From positions 1-64,000 of the forward strand of contig DAOUBT010000022.1 in assembly GCA_034432595.1 (NCBI GenBank): 64,000 nucleotides of DNA, given 5' to 3'. The stretch comes from DAOTZR01 sp034432595 (GTDB taxonomy: Bacteria > Chloroflexota > Anaerolineae > B4-G1 > SLSP01). The notes under the pieces were generated by a model, which saw nothing but the letters and a program-made list of their open reading frames with translations, made no database searches and was not told where the DNA came from. Below, piece after piece: positions 42,194-50,272 of the stretch (position 1 is the stretch's first letter; each line of letters starts with the position of its first letter). The translations under genes were made by a program, and so were the position numbers.

Positions 42194-43971
42194 TGGACGA
42201 TTTCATCTTCGGCACCCTGGCCACGGATGAATTGCGTCTGGCACATACGCAAGCACGGTGGGCGGGCGTCACGCACGCCCACCGTCGCATGCCATTAGAC
42301 CCACGTCCGGGTGAGGCTCTCCACCTGACGCTCTCCGTTGGCCCGCAGATAGACGTACAAACAGCCTGGGTGTACTGGACCACAGACGGCAGCGAGCCGG
42401 GCGGGAGTCACGGACACGCCGCACGCGGTTACGCAGCCCCCCTCCACCCCGCGCAAAGCGAATGGCAAACCCTCATGTGGGGCTACCTGCGCTTTTACAC
42501 GGGCGTGATCCCCGCGCAGACGGCGGGAACGGTCGTGCGTTACCGTATGAGTGGGGTGAGCGCCGACGGCACGGAGCACTGGGCCGATGGCGGCACGTGT
42601 TTCGGCGTGTATGTGGATGATGACCCGCCCCCTGATTGGGCGCGCGATGCCGTGGTGTACCATATCTTTGTGGACCGCTTCTATCCGGGCGCGGGGCGCG
42701 CCTGGGGTACACCGCCTGACCCTTCCGGCTTCTACGGAGGGACGCTGCGCGGCATCCTCGAAAAGCTGGATTATCTGAGCGCGCTGGGTGTCAACGCGCT
42801 TTACCTCAGCCCCATTTTTGCCAGTCCCTCGCATCATGGTTATGATGTGACGGATTTGTTCGCCATCGAACCGCGTTTGGGCACGCGGGAAGACTTCCGT
42901 GCTCTGCTTGACGCGGCGCACGCGGCAGGGATGCGCGTGATTCTGGACTTCGTGCCCAATCACATCTCCCATCAACATCCCATCTTCGTTTCGGCGCAGA
43001 GCGATCCCAACAGTCCCTACCGCGATTGGTTTACGTTCACGCAGTGGCCAGACGAGTACGAAACGTTCTTCGGTGTGAAGGAGTTGCCGCAGGTGAACCT
43101 GCTCCATCCACAGGCGCGCGCCTTTATGTTGGACGCAGCGCGGTATTGGTTGGAGTTTGGGGTGGATGGCTACCGCCTGGACTACGCCATCGGCCCCACA
43201 CCGGACTTCTGGGCGGATTTCCGCCGCGTGACCCGCGCCACCAAACCCGATTGCTGGACTTTCGGTGAAATTGTGGATCCGCCGGATGCGCAATTGGCTT
43301 TCTTCGGCGGCCTGGATGGCAGCCTGGATTTCATCCTGCTGGAGGCGCTGCGGCAAACTTTCGCCTTCGGGCGCTGGGATGCGGTGCGTTTTGCAAGTTT
43401 CCTGGAACGCCACGAGGTGTACTTCCCGCCGGACTTCTCGCGTCCTGCCTTCCTGGATAATCACGATATGAACCGCTTCCTGTGGGCCTGCGAGGGGAAC
43501 GTGGACCGCCTCAAGCTGGCGGCCCTGTGTCAGTTCACGCTCAGCGGCCCGCCTCTCATCTACTACGGAACAGAAGTCGGTCTTTCGCAGGTGCGCGATG
43601 TCCGGCAAGGCAACCTGGGCTTCCCCCACGAGGCGCGTCTGCCCATGCTGTGGGATGAGGCGCAGGATGCGGAGTTGCTTGCTTTCTACCGCGCGTTGAT
43701 TGGCCTGCGCCGCGCGTCGTTCGCCCTGCGCCGCGGCACGCGCCGCACCTTGCATGTAACGCCGGATACCCTGGTATACGAGCGCAGCGGTGCCGGTGAA
43801 ACGCTGATAACGGCGCTGAATTTAGCTGCGGAGGCGCGGACCGTCCCGCTCCCCGCCGGCGCGCGCCTGCGCCTGACCAGCGGCCCTGGCTGCGCGGTGA
43901 CCTCTTCATCCCCCAAAGAAAAGGTAACGCTGACCCTGCCCCCCCTGACCGGAGCAGTAGTAGCTATTTGA
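42193..43971 (+). CDS. GH13 alpha-glucan hydrolase (cyclomaltodextrinase/neopullulanase-like)
   Basis: 592 aa. The N-terminal beta domain (about 1-150) resembles those of neopullulanase/maltogenic amylases. The (beta/alpha)8 barrel follows with the four GH13 motifs: DFVPNHIS; GYRLDYAIG with the nucleophile Asp; FGEIVDP with the acid/base Glu; and FLDNHDMNRF with the third Asp. A short C-terminal beta domain follows. No signal peptide is seen, so it acts in the cytoplasm on imported oligosaccharides. Its start overlaps the permease stop by 1 nt. The exact subfamily and bond preference are not decidable here. Confidence 0.93.
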   Translation: MDDFIFGTLATDELRLAHTQARWAGVTHAHRRMPLDPRPGEALHLTLSVGPQIDVQTAWVYWTTDGSEPGGSHGHAARGYAAPLHPAQSEWQTLMWGYLRFYTGVIPAQTAGTVVRYRMSGVSADGTEHWADGGTCFGVYVDDDPPPDWARDAVVYHIFVDRFYPGAGRAWGTPPDPSGFYGGTLRGILEKLDYLSALGVNALYLSPIFASPSHHGYDVTDLFAIEPRLGTREDFRALLDAAHAAGMRVILDFVPNHISHQHPIFVSAQSDPNSPYRDWFTFTQWPDEYETFFGVKELPQVNLLHPQARAFMLDAARYWLEFGVDGYRLDYAIGPTPDFWADFRRVTRATKPDCWTFGEIVDPPDAQLAFFGGLDGSLDFILLEALRQTFAFGRWDAVRFASFLERHEVYFPPDFSRPAFLDNHDMNRFLWACEGNVDRLKLAALCQFTLSGPPLIYYGTEVGLSQVRDVRQGNLGFPHEARLPMLWDEAQDAELLAFYRALIGLRRASFALRRGTRRTLHVTPDTLVYERSGAGETLITALNLAAEARTVPLPAGARLRLTSGPGCAVTSSSPKEKVTLTLPPLTGAVVAI

Positions 43972-43989
43972 TTCAAAGGAAGCTTCCCA

Positions 43990-46062
43990 ATGACACCTCC
44001 TCGGGTACGCACGTTGGTGCTGATCGTATTGCTCGGTTTGTTGGTGCGCGCGTGGGCAGCATGGCTTTTGCCCGTGGATGCGGATGAACCGGTATACCTG
44101 CGCGCCGCGGGAGCTTACGCACAGGCTATCCGTGCCGGTGATGTCGCGGGGGTGATAGATACCCCCCTCAACCGCGAACATCCCCCACTGATTAAGCTTT
44201 TGTATAGCCTCGGCTACCTGTTTTTGCCCGCGCGCGTGGATTATACGACGCAATTGTACGCGGCCCGCGCGCTTTCGGTGTTGTTCGGCACGGTGACGGT
44301 GGCCCTGACAGCCTGGCTTGACCCTTTAGCCGGGGTGTTTCTGGCGTTGCACTCGATGACCATCAAGTACACGTCGGAGGCTTACCTGGAAGCACTGCCC
44401 CAATTGAGCGCCCTGGTGGCGGCGCTGGCCTTGCGCCGGGCCGGACGCGGCGACCGGCGCGCCTGGTGGCTTTCGGCGGTAGCACTGGGCGTGACGGCGG
44501 CGGGGAAGTTGACCTATCTGGTGGTGGTGCCGGCGCTCGCTTACTTGATGTGGGAACAGCGTCCACTGGAGAAACGCCGCCTGGCCGGGTATGCAGCCGT
44601 GGCCCTGGGAACGTTCTGGTTGCTCAACCCCACCCTGTGGCACGCGCCGTTGATGCGCCTGCGCGAGATGTTGTTCTTCCACGCGGCTTACACGCAAGGG
44701 AGCGATGTGCTGCGCGCCGGTTATCCATGGTATCAGCCGGTGCTGTGGATCATCAATGATGTGCCGTGGCATCCGAATGTGTTTTTCTTTTTCACGTCCG
44801 ACCGCTACGTGATATGGTTTCTGGTGCCGGGGCTTTATGTAGCATGGCGTAAGCGCGAGGGTTGGCTGAGCGTGTGGTTCGTGGTGGCTCTGGTCACCTT
44901 GCTTTTGTGGCCGACGAAATGGCCGCAGTATACGCTCACGCTCACGGTCCCGCTCTGCATGTTGGGAGCGGTAGCACTGCGCGCGCTGATAGCGTGGGCT
45001 AAAGGGTTTAACGAGTACTGGGGATGGTTCGAGGAAGTCGTGCCCCGTCCGCCGCGGGTGGCGATTTGGACCGCCATTGGCTTTGTCGCCGCGCTCACGG
45101 TGGGACAGGTCCACTACGAAATCCAGATGGCCCTGGGACGGCGCGGGTGGACGCATTTCACAGCGGAGACGGCGCCGCTGCTCTCCAACATGGTGTATGA
45201 TGTGGCGGTCGGGCGGGATGGTCACATTGCCTTCGCCACGGATAAGGGCATTACCTTCTGGGTTCCGGGGGAGGATTTCTTCTGGAGCAACGGCGTGATG
45301 CATTTCACGCCGGATAACAGCCCCTTGCCGACTCGCCTGGTGTTGCGCGCGCTGGCGGCACGGGATGGTAGCTGGTGGTTCGGGACAGAGGCGGGGCTGG
45401 TGCACTACGATGGCTCGCGATGGACGCTTTTCGGGGCGGCGGATATGGGCCTGCCGGAAGCGAAGGTGCGCGCCTTGTGGGAAGATAGCGCGGGGCAGCT
45501 CTGGGTGGGGACGTTGCGCGGCGCCGCAATGTTGAGCGGGACGACGTGGCACGCGCTGCCGGAACTGGCGGACGTTAACGTGTTCTCGATCGCGGAGGGG
45601 GCGGATGGTTTGTGGTTCGGGACAGCAAACGGCCTGAGCCATTACGATGTCCACACGCTACAGTGGGAACATCTGAGCCGTGCTGATTTGGGGCTGAACT
45701 GGGGTGGCGTGACGGATGCGTATGTGGATAGCGCCGGCACGCTCTGGGCCGCAAGTCAGGGTGATGGCGCTCTGCGTCGGGATGCGACAGGCTGGCGGCG
45801 TTTCACGGTGAGCGATGGCCTCCCCTCGAACACTTTACGCACGGTCACCGAGATGGAAGCGGGGACGATATGGTTTGGCGCAGGGTATCCCACGGAGCCG
45901 GGCGGATTGATTGTTGCCTGGGATGGCGCGCATTGGCGCACGTACACGCAGCGCAATTCAGGATATGCCGGGTTCGAGCCGTTAGCTTTGGCGCGGGATA
46001 ACGTGGGCGGGATATGGATTGCCACGGCAACGGGTGGCGTGCAGTACTACCACAAGCCGTGA
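43990..46062 (+). CDS. Membrane glycosyltransferase (GT-C/PMT-like) fused to a two-component-type beta propeller
   Basis: 690 aa. Residues 1-about 385 contain about 9-10 TM helices, with the early acidic D-A-D-E-P motif and REHPPLIKLLYSLGY typical of dolichyl-phosphate-mannose-type GT-C transferases. From about 390 there are repeated units such as GSWWFGTEAGLVHYDG, GQLWVGTLRGAAML and GTLWAASQGDGALRR, i.e. Reg_prop repeats (about 6). These repeats are best known from extracellular sensors of hybrid two-component systems in Bacteroidetes, not from transferases. It starts 18 nt after the GH13 stop and may be the last gene of the sugar operon. The acceptor is unknown. Confidence 0.85.
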   Translation: MTPPRVRTLVLIVLLGLLVRAWAAWLLPVDADEPVYLRAAGAYAQAIRAGDVAGVIDTPLNREHPPLIKLLYSLGYLFLPARVDYTTQLYAARALSVLFGTVTVALTAWLDPLAGVFLALHSMTIKYTSEAYLEALPQLSALVAALALRRAGRGDRRAWWLSAVALGVTAAGKLTYLVVVPALAYLMWEQRPLEKRRLAGYAAVALGTFWLLNPTLWHAPLMRLREMLFFHAAYTQGSDVLRAGYPWYQPVLWIINDVPWHPNVFFFFTSDRYVIWFLVPGLYVAWRKREGWLSVWFVVALVTLLLWPTKWPQYTLTLTVPLCMLGAVALRALIAWAKGFNEYWGWFEEVVPRPPRVAIWTAIGFVAALTVGQVHYEIQMALGRRGWTHFTAETAPLLSNMVYDVAVGRDGHIAFATDKGITFWVPGEDFFWSNGVMHFTPDNSPLPTRLVLRALAARDGSWWFGTEAGLVHYDGSRWTLFGAADMGLPEAKVRALWEDSAGQLWVGTLRGAAMLSGTTWHALPELADVNVFSIAEGADGLWFGTANGLSHYDVHTLQWEHLSRADLGLNWGGVTDAYVDSAGTLWAASQGDGALRRDATGWRRFTVSDGLPSNTLRTVTEMEAGTIWFGAGYPTEPGGLIVAWDGAHWRTYTQRNSGYAGFEPLALARDNVGGIWIATATGGVQYYHKP

Positions 46063-46090
46063 CCACGCCACAAGAACGGGCACGGCTTGT
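46052..46090 (+). terminator. Terminator-like hairpin after the sugar operon
   Basis: A 10-bp perfect inverted repeat, ACAAGCCGTG (46052-46061) / CACGGCTTGT (46081-46090), starts within the last codons. A second short stem (AACGGG/CCCGTT) overlaps. No clear T tract. Confidence 0.5.
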
Positions 46091-46096
46091 CCATTC

Positions 46097-46126
46097 CCGT
46101 TAAGTTTGCATGACAACACCGTTAAG
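46097..46126 (+). promoter_or_regulatory. Direct repeats upstream of the TIM-barrel gene
   Basis: CCGTTAAG occurs at 46097-46104 and 46119-46126, 22 bp apart, two helical turns, ending 15 bp before the -35. The spacing suits side-by-side binding of a response regulator; no regulator is identified. Confidence 0.4.
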
Positions 46127-46141
46127 ACCTCTTTCTAACGC

Positions 46142-46171
46142 TTGACGCACCCCTACCCCCTCATATACAAT
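46142..46171 (+). promoter_or_regulatory. Promoter giving an almost leaderless transcript
   Basis: TTGACG (46142-46147), 16-bp spacer, TATACA (46164-46169), or TACAAT (46166-46171) with an 18-bp spacer. The ATG at 46178 lies 6-8 nt after the -10, i.e. at or next to the expected first base. Confidence 0.6.
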
Positions 46172-46177
46172 GAGGGC

Positions 46178-46975
46178 ATGAATCCATGGCTACTGGCTGT
46201 TTACCGACACGATATTGGGCCTCATCTGGAGCTGGCGCTGGCTGCCGGATGGGGGCTTGAGTTACAGGCGTTTTCTCACCCCGCGGTGCTGGAGCAACCG
46301 CGTCCCCTGCTGGAGACTTACCGTTCCATGCTGGCGGGATTTCAGGGGCCTTTGGCGCTGCACGGCGCTTTCTTCGATATGAGCGCCCACAGTGAAGACG
46401 CGCGCATCATCGCTGCTACCCGCACACGCTATCTGCAAAATCTCGATATAGCCGCAGCCCTGGGAGCGCAGCACGTTATCTTTCACACCAACTTTTTGCC
46501 CATGTTGCGCCATCCGCGCTTCCGGGAGCAGTGGTTAACGCGCAACCTGGCTTTCTGGTCAGATTTTGCCGGTGAAGCACGCCAACGCGGCTTGCACATT
46601 GCCCTGGAAAACATGTGGGACCCCGACCCGTATCTTCTGCAAGCCTTGATGAACGAGCTGCAAAGCCCTGACATCGGTGTATGCCTGGATGTGAGCCATA
46701 CGCGGGTGTACGGCAGCGCTTATCCGCTGGAAACCTGGCTGGCGGCGCTGGAACCGTACATCATCCATATCCACCTCAACAACACGGACGGCAGCGATGA
46801 TAACCACCTGGGATTGCAGGATGCGCGCGGCGTGTTGCATTACGCGAGCGTGCTTCCTTACATCCTATCCCACGTATCGGATACGGTCTGGATGGTGCTG
46901 GAGCTGGACGATCCCGACCTGGCCGCGCAAGGACAGCACTTCATCCTGGGCGAAAGGGCTTTTTGTAAGGCATGA
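46178..46975 (+). CDS. Xylose-isomerase-like TIM barrel protein (AP endonuclease 2 superfamily)
   Basis: 265 aa from ATG 46178; a TTG start at 46142 would overlap the promoter. The TIM-barrel strands carry the usual metal/substrate residues: LHGAFFDM, VIFHTNFLP, IALENMWDPDP (Glu), VCLDVSHTRVY (Asp/His), IIHIHLNNTDGSDDNH (His/Asp) and LELDDPD (Glu). Members include sugar isomerases, epimerases and endonuclease IV; nothing selects one. It stands alone between the sugar operon and the PD-(D/E)XK-like gene. Confidence 0.87.
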   Translation: MNPWLLAVYRHDIGPHLELALAAGWGLELQAFSHPAVLEQPRPLLETYRSMLAGFQGPLALHGAFFDMSAHSEDARIIAATRTRYLQNLDIAAALGAQHVIFHTNFLPMLRHPRFREQWLTRNLAFWSDFAGEARQRGLHIALENMWDPDPYLLQALMNELQSPDIGVCLDVSHTRVYGSAYPLETWLAALEPYIIHIHLNNTDGSDDNHLGLQDARGVLHYASVLPYILSHVSDTVWMVLELDDPDLAAQGQHFILGERAFCKA

Positions 46976-47009
46976 AAAGCCCCTGGCCGGTATGGATACG
47001 CAGTAAAAG

Positions 47010-47037
47010 TTGCCAAGTCTAAGGACACAGGTATAAT
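47010..47037 (+). promoter_or_regulatory. Promoter of the long-leader gene
   Basis: TTGCCA (47010-47015), 16-bp spacer, TATAAT (47032-47037), placing the start near 47044. Confidence 0.65.
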
Positions 47038-47043
47038 GAAACT

Positions 47044-47263
47044 ACTGAAAAGTAACGGCTCCTGACGGCCCTCGATGCAAAGCGCCTTTCAGGAGCGGGG
47101 ACAACCGTCAGAATGACGAAAGCGGGCTACAACAGTCCGGCAGTTGTGCGTCGTGACGGTGTCAAGAAATTGAGTGGAGTGAGCTGCCCATATCACGGCT
47201 CGCCCGTTTGATAGATCACATGGGAAGCGAAGCGACGGACACAGGGCTGCGGGGAGGAAACTT
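47044..47263 (+). ncRNA. Structured 5' leader RNA (candidate cis-regulator)
   Basis: About 220 nt separate the promoter from the ATG. Stem 1: GCTCCTGA (47058-47065) with TCAGGAGC (47089-47096). Stem 2: GAC-A-ACCGTCA (47100-47110) with TGACGGTGTC (47154-47163), continued by GACG/CGTC (47115-47118 / 47149-47152) and ACAAC/GTTGT (47129-47133 / 47143-47147) around a 9-nt loop. A weaker third stem lies at 47190-47205. It does not match a riboswitch class I can recall. Confidence 0.5.
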
Positions 47264-47809
47264 ATGCAGACGTACAGCGATGAACTCATTTTGAATCCAG
47301 AAGACAAACTCTTACAGAACATTCAGGCGCTGGTTGGCGAAATTGGCGAAAAGCAGGTATTGCTGCGTCTGTTCCTGCTCATTCAGGGCACTTGCTGGCA
47401 GCTCTATCACAACCTGGGCGAAGAAGGATACGGGTTACTGCTGCTCAATCAGGAAACGCGCGAAACCATCTACGTGGATGTTAAAACGCGCCGCAGCCCA
47501 AGCAGCAACATCAAGCTGCGCCGTCGCATCAAGTTCAGCCTGACGGATGCCGAATACAAAAACTGCGATTTCCTTGTCGCTTACCTGATTGACACCAACG
47601 GTTTTTACATCGTGCCCCGTGCAGACCTGGAAGAAGCGCATGTCGGGTCGAGCCGGCGCTGGCGCTTCGTCTTGGAGCTGGACGAAAACGGCGAGCCGCT
47701 GCCACATTGTGCGCGCTACCGCGACGCCTGGCACACCCTCCACGAGGACTTCATGCGCCGCCGGCTCAACCTGGGCTATCTCGAAGAAGAACACGATGAT
47801 GAAGACTAA
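47264..47809 (+). CDS. PD-(D/E)XK nuclease-fold-like protein of unknown role
   Basis: 181 aa with GGGGAGGAAAC before the ATG. N-terminal helices (1-50) are followed by GYGLLLLNQETRETIYVDVKTRR, whose hydrophobic strand and D-V-K suit the E/D-x-K half of a PD-(D/E)XK core. The following pattern (R-R-I-K-F, about 20 residues, CDFLVAYLIDTNGFYIVPRADL) resembles group-I-intron-type PD-(D/E)XK proteins (PDDEXK_11). The acidic first-half ligand is not obvious, so activity is uncertain. The C-terminus is acidic (EEEHDDED). No methylase or other defence gene is adjacent. Confidence 0.72.
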   Translation: MQTYSDELILNPEDKLLQNIQALVGEIGEKQVLLRLFLLIQGTCWQLYHNLGEEGYGLLLLNQETRETIYVDVKTRRSPSSNIKLRRRIKFSLTDAEYKNCDFLVAYLIDTNGFYIVPRADLEEAHVGSSRRWRFVLELDENGEPLPHCARYRDAWHTLHEDFMRRRLNLGYLEEEHDDED

Positions 47810-47817
47810 CTTTGCAG

Positions 47818-47850
47818 CCGGTCGCCCGCGACTTTCAGGCGGGCGACCGG
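47818..47850 (+). terminator. Hairpin after the PD-(D/E)XK-like gene
   Basis: A 12-bp perfect G+C-rich stem (47818-47829 / 47839-47850) with a 9-nt loop, 9 nt after the stop; no T tract follows. Confidence 0.6.
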
Positions 47851-47872
47851 ACTGAAGACTCTGAGGCGTCTC

Positions 47873-49276
47873 ATGGCCGCATCCCCATCCTCCCCGTCTG
47901 CAACGCTATCCTCCTCCGCCCGTTGGTTGATACTTTCCGCCATTGGTACCGGAACCCTGATGACGGCCCTCGATGGCAGTATTGTCAATACTTTGCTGCC
48001 GGTCTTGCGACAACAATTCACGGTGGACGTGGCCAGCGTCGAATGGGTCGTCACGGCATATCTGCTGGTCACCAGCAGCCTGCTCCTGAGCTTTGGCCGC
48101 CTCGGCGATCTTTACGGGCACAAGCGCACGTACATGGGAGGGTTCATCATCTTCGTGCTCAGCTCCATGACCTGCGGCCTGGCGCAATCGGTCACCTCGC
48201 TGGTGCTTTCGCGCAGTGTACAGGCCATCGGCGCGGCGATGCTGGCGGCCAATTCCCCGGCTATCCTCACCAAAAACTTCCCGGCGCAAGAGCGCGGACG
48301 CGCTTTAGGCCTGCTATCCACCATGACTTATTTAGGACTGGTGCTTGGCCCTTCCTTCGGCGGCTGGTTAGCGACGCACCTGAGCTGGCGCGCGGTGTTC
48401 TACATCAACGTCCCCATCGGCGCCCTGGCCCTGGGCCTGAGCGCTCGCTTCATCCCGGAGGACCGCAATCACCACGTGACAACGGCCTTTGACTGGCGCG
48501 GCGCGCTGACCTTCTCCCTGGGTCTGCTGACGCTGATGTTGGGGTTGAATCGCGGGCACATCTGGGGGTGGAGTTCATTCCCCACCCTTCTCACCTTGAG
48601 CGCAGGCATCGCGCTCCTGAGCGTTTTCGTGCTCACGGAGCTGCGGGTCCCCTCCCCCCTGCTTGACCTGCGCCTTTTCAAGAACGTGACGTTTAGCGGC
48701 GCGACCCTGAGCGCCGTGCTCAACTACGTCTGCCTGTACAGCATCGTCTTCCTCCTGCCCTTCTACTTCATCGAGGGGCGGGGATGGAACGCCGCGCAGG
48801 CCGGGGCGCTCCTCACCGCGCAACCCCTGATGATGGCTACCCTGGCGCCCTTGAGCGGAGCCCTTTCGGATCGCGTGGGCACGCGCTGGCCAACCGCCGT
48901 GGGCATGGCCCTGCTGAGCCTGGCGCTTTTTGGCTATGCGCGTTTGTCGGCAGAAGCTTCGCAGCTTCGCATCGCCCTCAATCTGGCCCTTTCCGGCGCC
49001 GGCATCGGCATTTTCATTTCCCCCAACACCAGCGCCTTGATGGGGGCCGCGCCGCGCGACCGACAGGGCACGGCGAGCGGCGTGATGGCAACCGCACGCA
49101 ACCTGGGCATGACCCTGGGCATCGGCATCGCCGGCGCACTGTACAACACCGCTCTGCATCGGCAGGGCACGGCGGATGTTTTCCCCGCCATTCACTTCAC
49201 CTTTGGGGTCTTGACGGGCATCGGGGTGCTGGCGACCTTCATCACATTATTGCGCAGCCGCCTGGACCGTGGCTAA
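47873..49276 (+). CDS. MFS drug-efflux transporter of the DHA2 (14-TM) family
   Basis: 467 aa with about 14 TM helices. Motif D1-like TALDGSIVNTLLPVL, motif A GRLGDLYGHKRTY and motif C LGLVLGPSFGGWL are all present, as in EmrB/QacA-type proton antiporters. The protein is expected to export hydrophobic or cationic compounds; the substrate is unknown. It overlaps the following DMT gene by 8 nt and is probably cotranscribed with it. Confidence 0.92.
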   Translation: MAASPSSPSATLSSSARWLILSAIGTGTLMTALDGSIVNTLLPVLRQQFTVDVASVEWVVTAYLLVTSSLLLSFGRLGDLYGHKRTYMGGFIIFVLSSMTCGLAQSVTSLVLSRSVQAIGAAMLAANSPAILTKNFPAQERGRALGLLSTMTYLGLVLGPSFGGWLATHLSWRAVFYINVPIGALALGLSARFIPEDRNHHVTTAFDWRGALTFSLGLLTLMLGLNRGHIWGWSSFPTLLTLSAGIALLSVFVLTELRVPSPLLDLRLFKNVTFSGATLSAVLNYVCLYSIVFLLPFYFIEGRGWNAAQAGALLTAQPLMMATLAPLSGALSDRVGTRWPTAVGMALLSLALFGYARLSAEASQLRIALNLALSGAGIGIFISPNTSALMGAAPRDRQGTASGVMATARNLGMTLGIGIAGALYNTALHRQGTADVFPAIHFTFGVLTGIGVLATFITLLRSRLDRG

Positions 49277-50132
49277 ATCAACGCGCTGGTTTCCGCCTGG
49301 CTTTTGGGCCCTGATCGGCTCGGCTTTCTGTTTTGGCTGGATTGGGACCCTGATGCGCCAGATTCATGCCACGCCCACGGCGACCATCGTCATCTACCGC
49401 TTACTGATCGGAGCCGCGGCGCTCTGGCTGATGGCGCGGCGTCCGCGCTGGCCGGGGACGGCTACGGAGCGCGTTCAGCTCATCGTTTCGGGCCTGCTCT
49501 ACGGCGTCACCGCCATCCTGTATATTGGCGCTTACCGCTACACCAGCATCGCCAAAGCGGGATTTTTGCACTATCTGGCGCCGGTCTTCGTGGTAACATT
49601 CGCGCCGCTTGTCCTGCACGAACGCTGGCGACCGATTTTATTCGGCGCCCTGGGCCTGGCCCTGGTGGGCGTGGTGCTTTTGCTCCGCCTGGACTGGCGG
49701 CACAGTTTGAGCCTGAGCACCTGGCGCGGCGACCTGTTAGCTGCCGCCTCCGCCGTAACTTACGCCGCCTACACACTGCTGGGACGGCGTATGCGCAGCG
49801 AAAATGCGCTTGCTACGGCTTTTTGGGTGCATCTTTTCGCGCTGCTGCCGGCTTTGGGGATGGGGCTTCTCGGTAGCGCAGGCGCCTTGCGCGTCGCAGC
49901 AGGCGATTGGCCCGGCGTTATCGGCTTAGGGGTCATCGCCTCCGCTTTTTCCTTTGCGCTCTTTTATCGCGGCCTGCGCATGATGCCCGCTTCGCAGGCC
50001 ACGCTGATCATGCTGCTCTCGCCGGTCACCAACGCGCTGCTGGGCTACCTGCTGGCCGGTGAAAGCCTCACCTTCACGCAGGGAATCGGGGCCGCGCTCA
50101 TCCTGGCTGCCGCCGTGCTGGCACAGCGATAA
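49269..50132 (+). CDS. EamA/DMT-family transporter
   Basis: 287 aa from GTG 49269, overlapping the MFS stop by 8 nt. Ten TM helices arise from two EamA repeats (TIVIYRLLIGAAALW; and ALFYRGLRMMPASQATLIMLLSPVTNALLGYLLAGESL). Family members export amino acids or other metabolites. Pairing with a DHA2 exporter suggests a two-transporter unit, but direction and substrate are unknown. Confidence 0.92.
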   Translation: MAKSTRWFPPGFWALIGSAFCFGWIGTLMRQIHATPTATIVIYRLLIGAAALWLMARRPRWPGTATERVQLIVSGLLYGVTAILYIGAYRYTSIAKAGFLHYLAPVFVVTFAPLVLHERWRPILFGALGLALVGVVLLLRLDWRHSLSLSTWRGDLLAAASAVTYAAYTLLGRRMRSENALATAFWVHLFALLPALGMGLLGSAGALRVAAGDWPGVIGLGVIASAFSFALFYRGLRMMPASQATLIMLLSPVTNALLGYLLAGESLTFTQGIGAALILAAAVLAQR

Positions 50133-50143
50133 AAAATTGACCC

Positions 50144-50170
50144 GCGCGCCATCCCTCAGCGGGATCGCGC
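50144..50170 (+). terminator. Probable terminator after the DMT gene
   Basis: Inverted repeat ATCCC/GGGAT with a TCAGC loop, extended by GCGC/GCGC; no T tract. Confidence 0.4.
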
Positions 50171-50272
50171 CACCGTGCTGCGGCGAAGCCTGGAGCCTGA
50201 CAAGCGCAGGTCAGGACACATCACACAGCGGAACGATGAAGCATAAGCCGTACGTGAGGAATCCCAAAGCAG

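Noticed and set aside
47044..47263. Known riboswitch (c-di-AMP, c-di-GMP, TPP, cobalamin) in the long leader
   Set aside because: Conserved cores of these classes were sought by eye and not found; a covariance search would be decisive.
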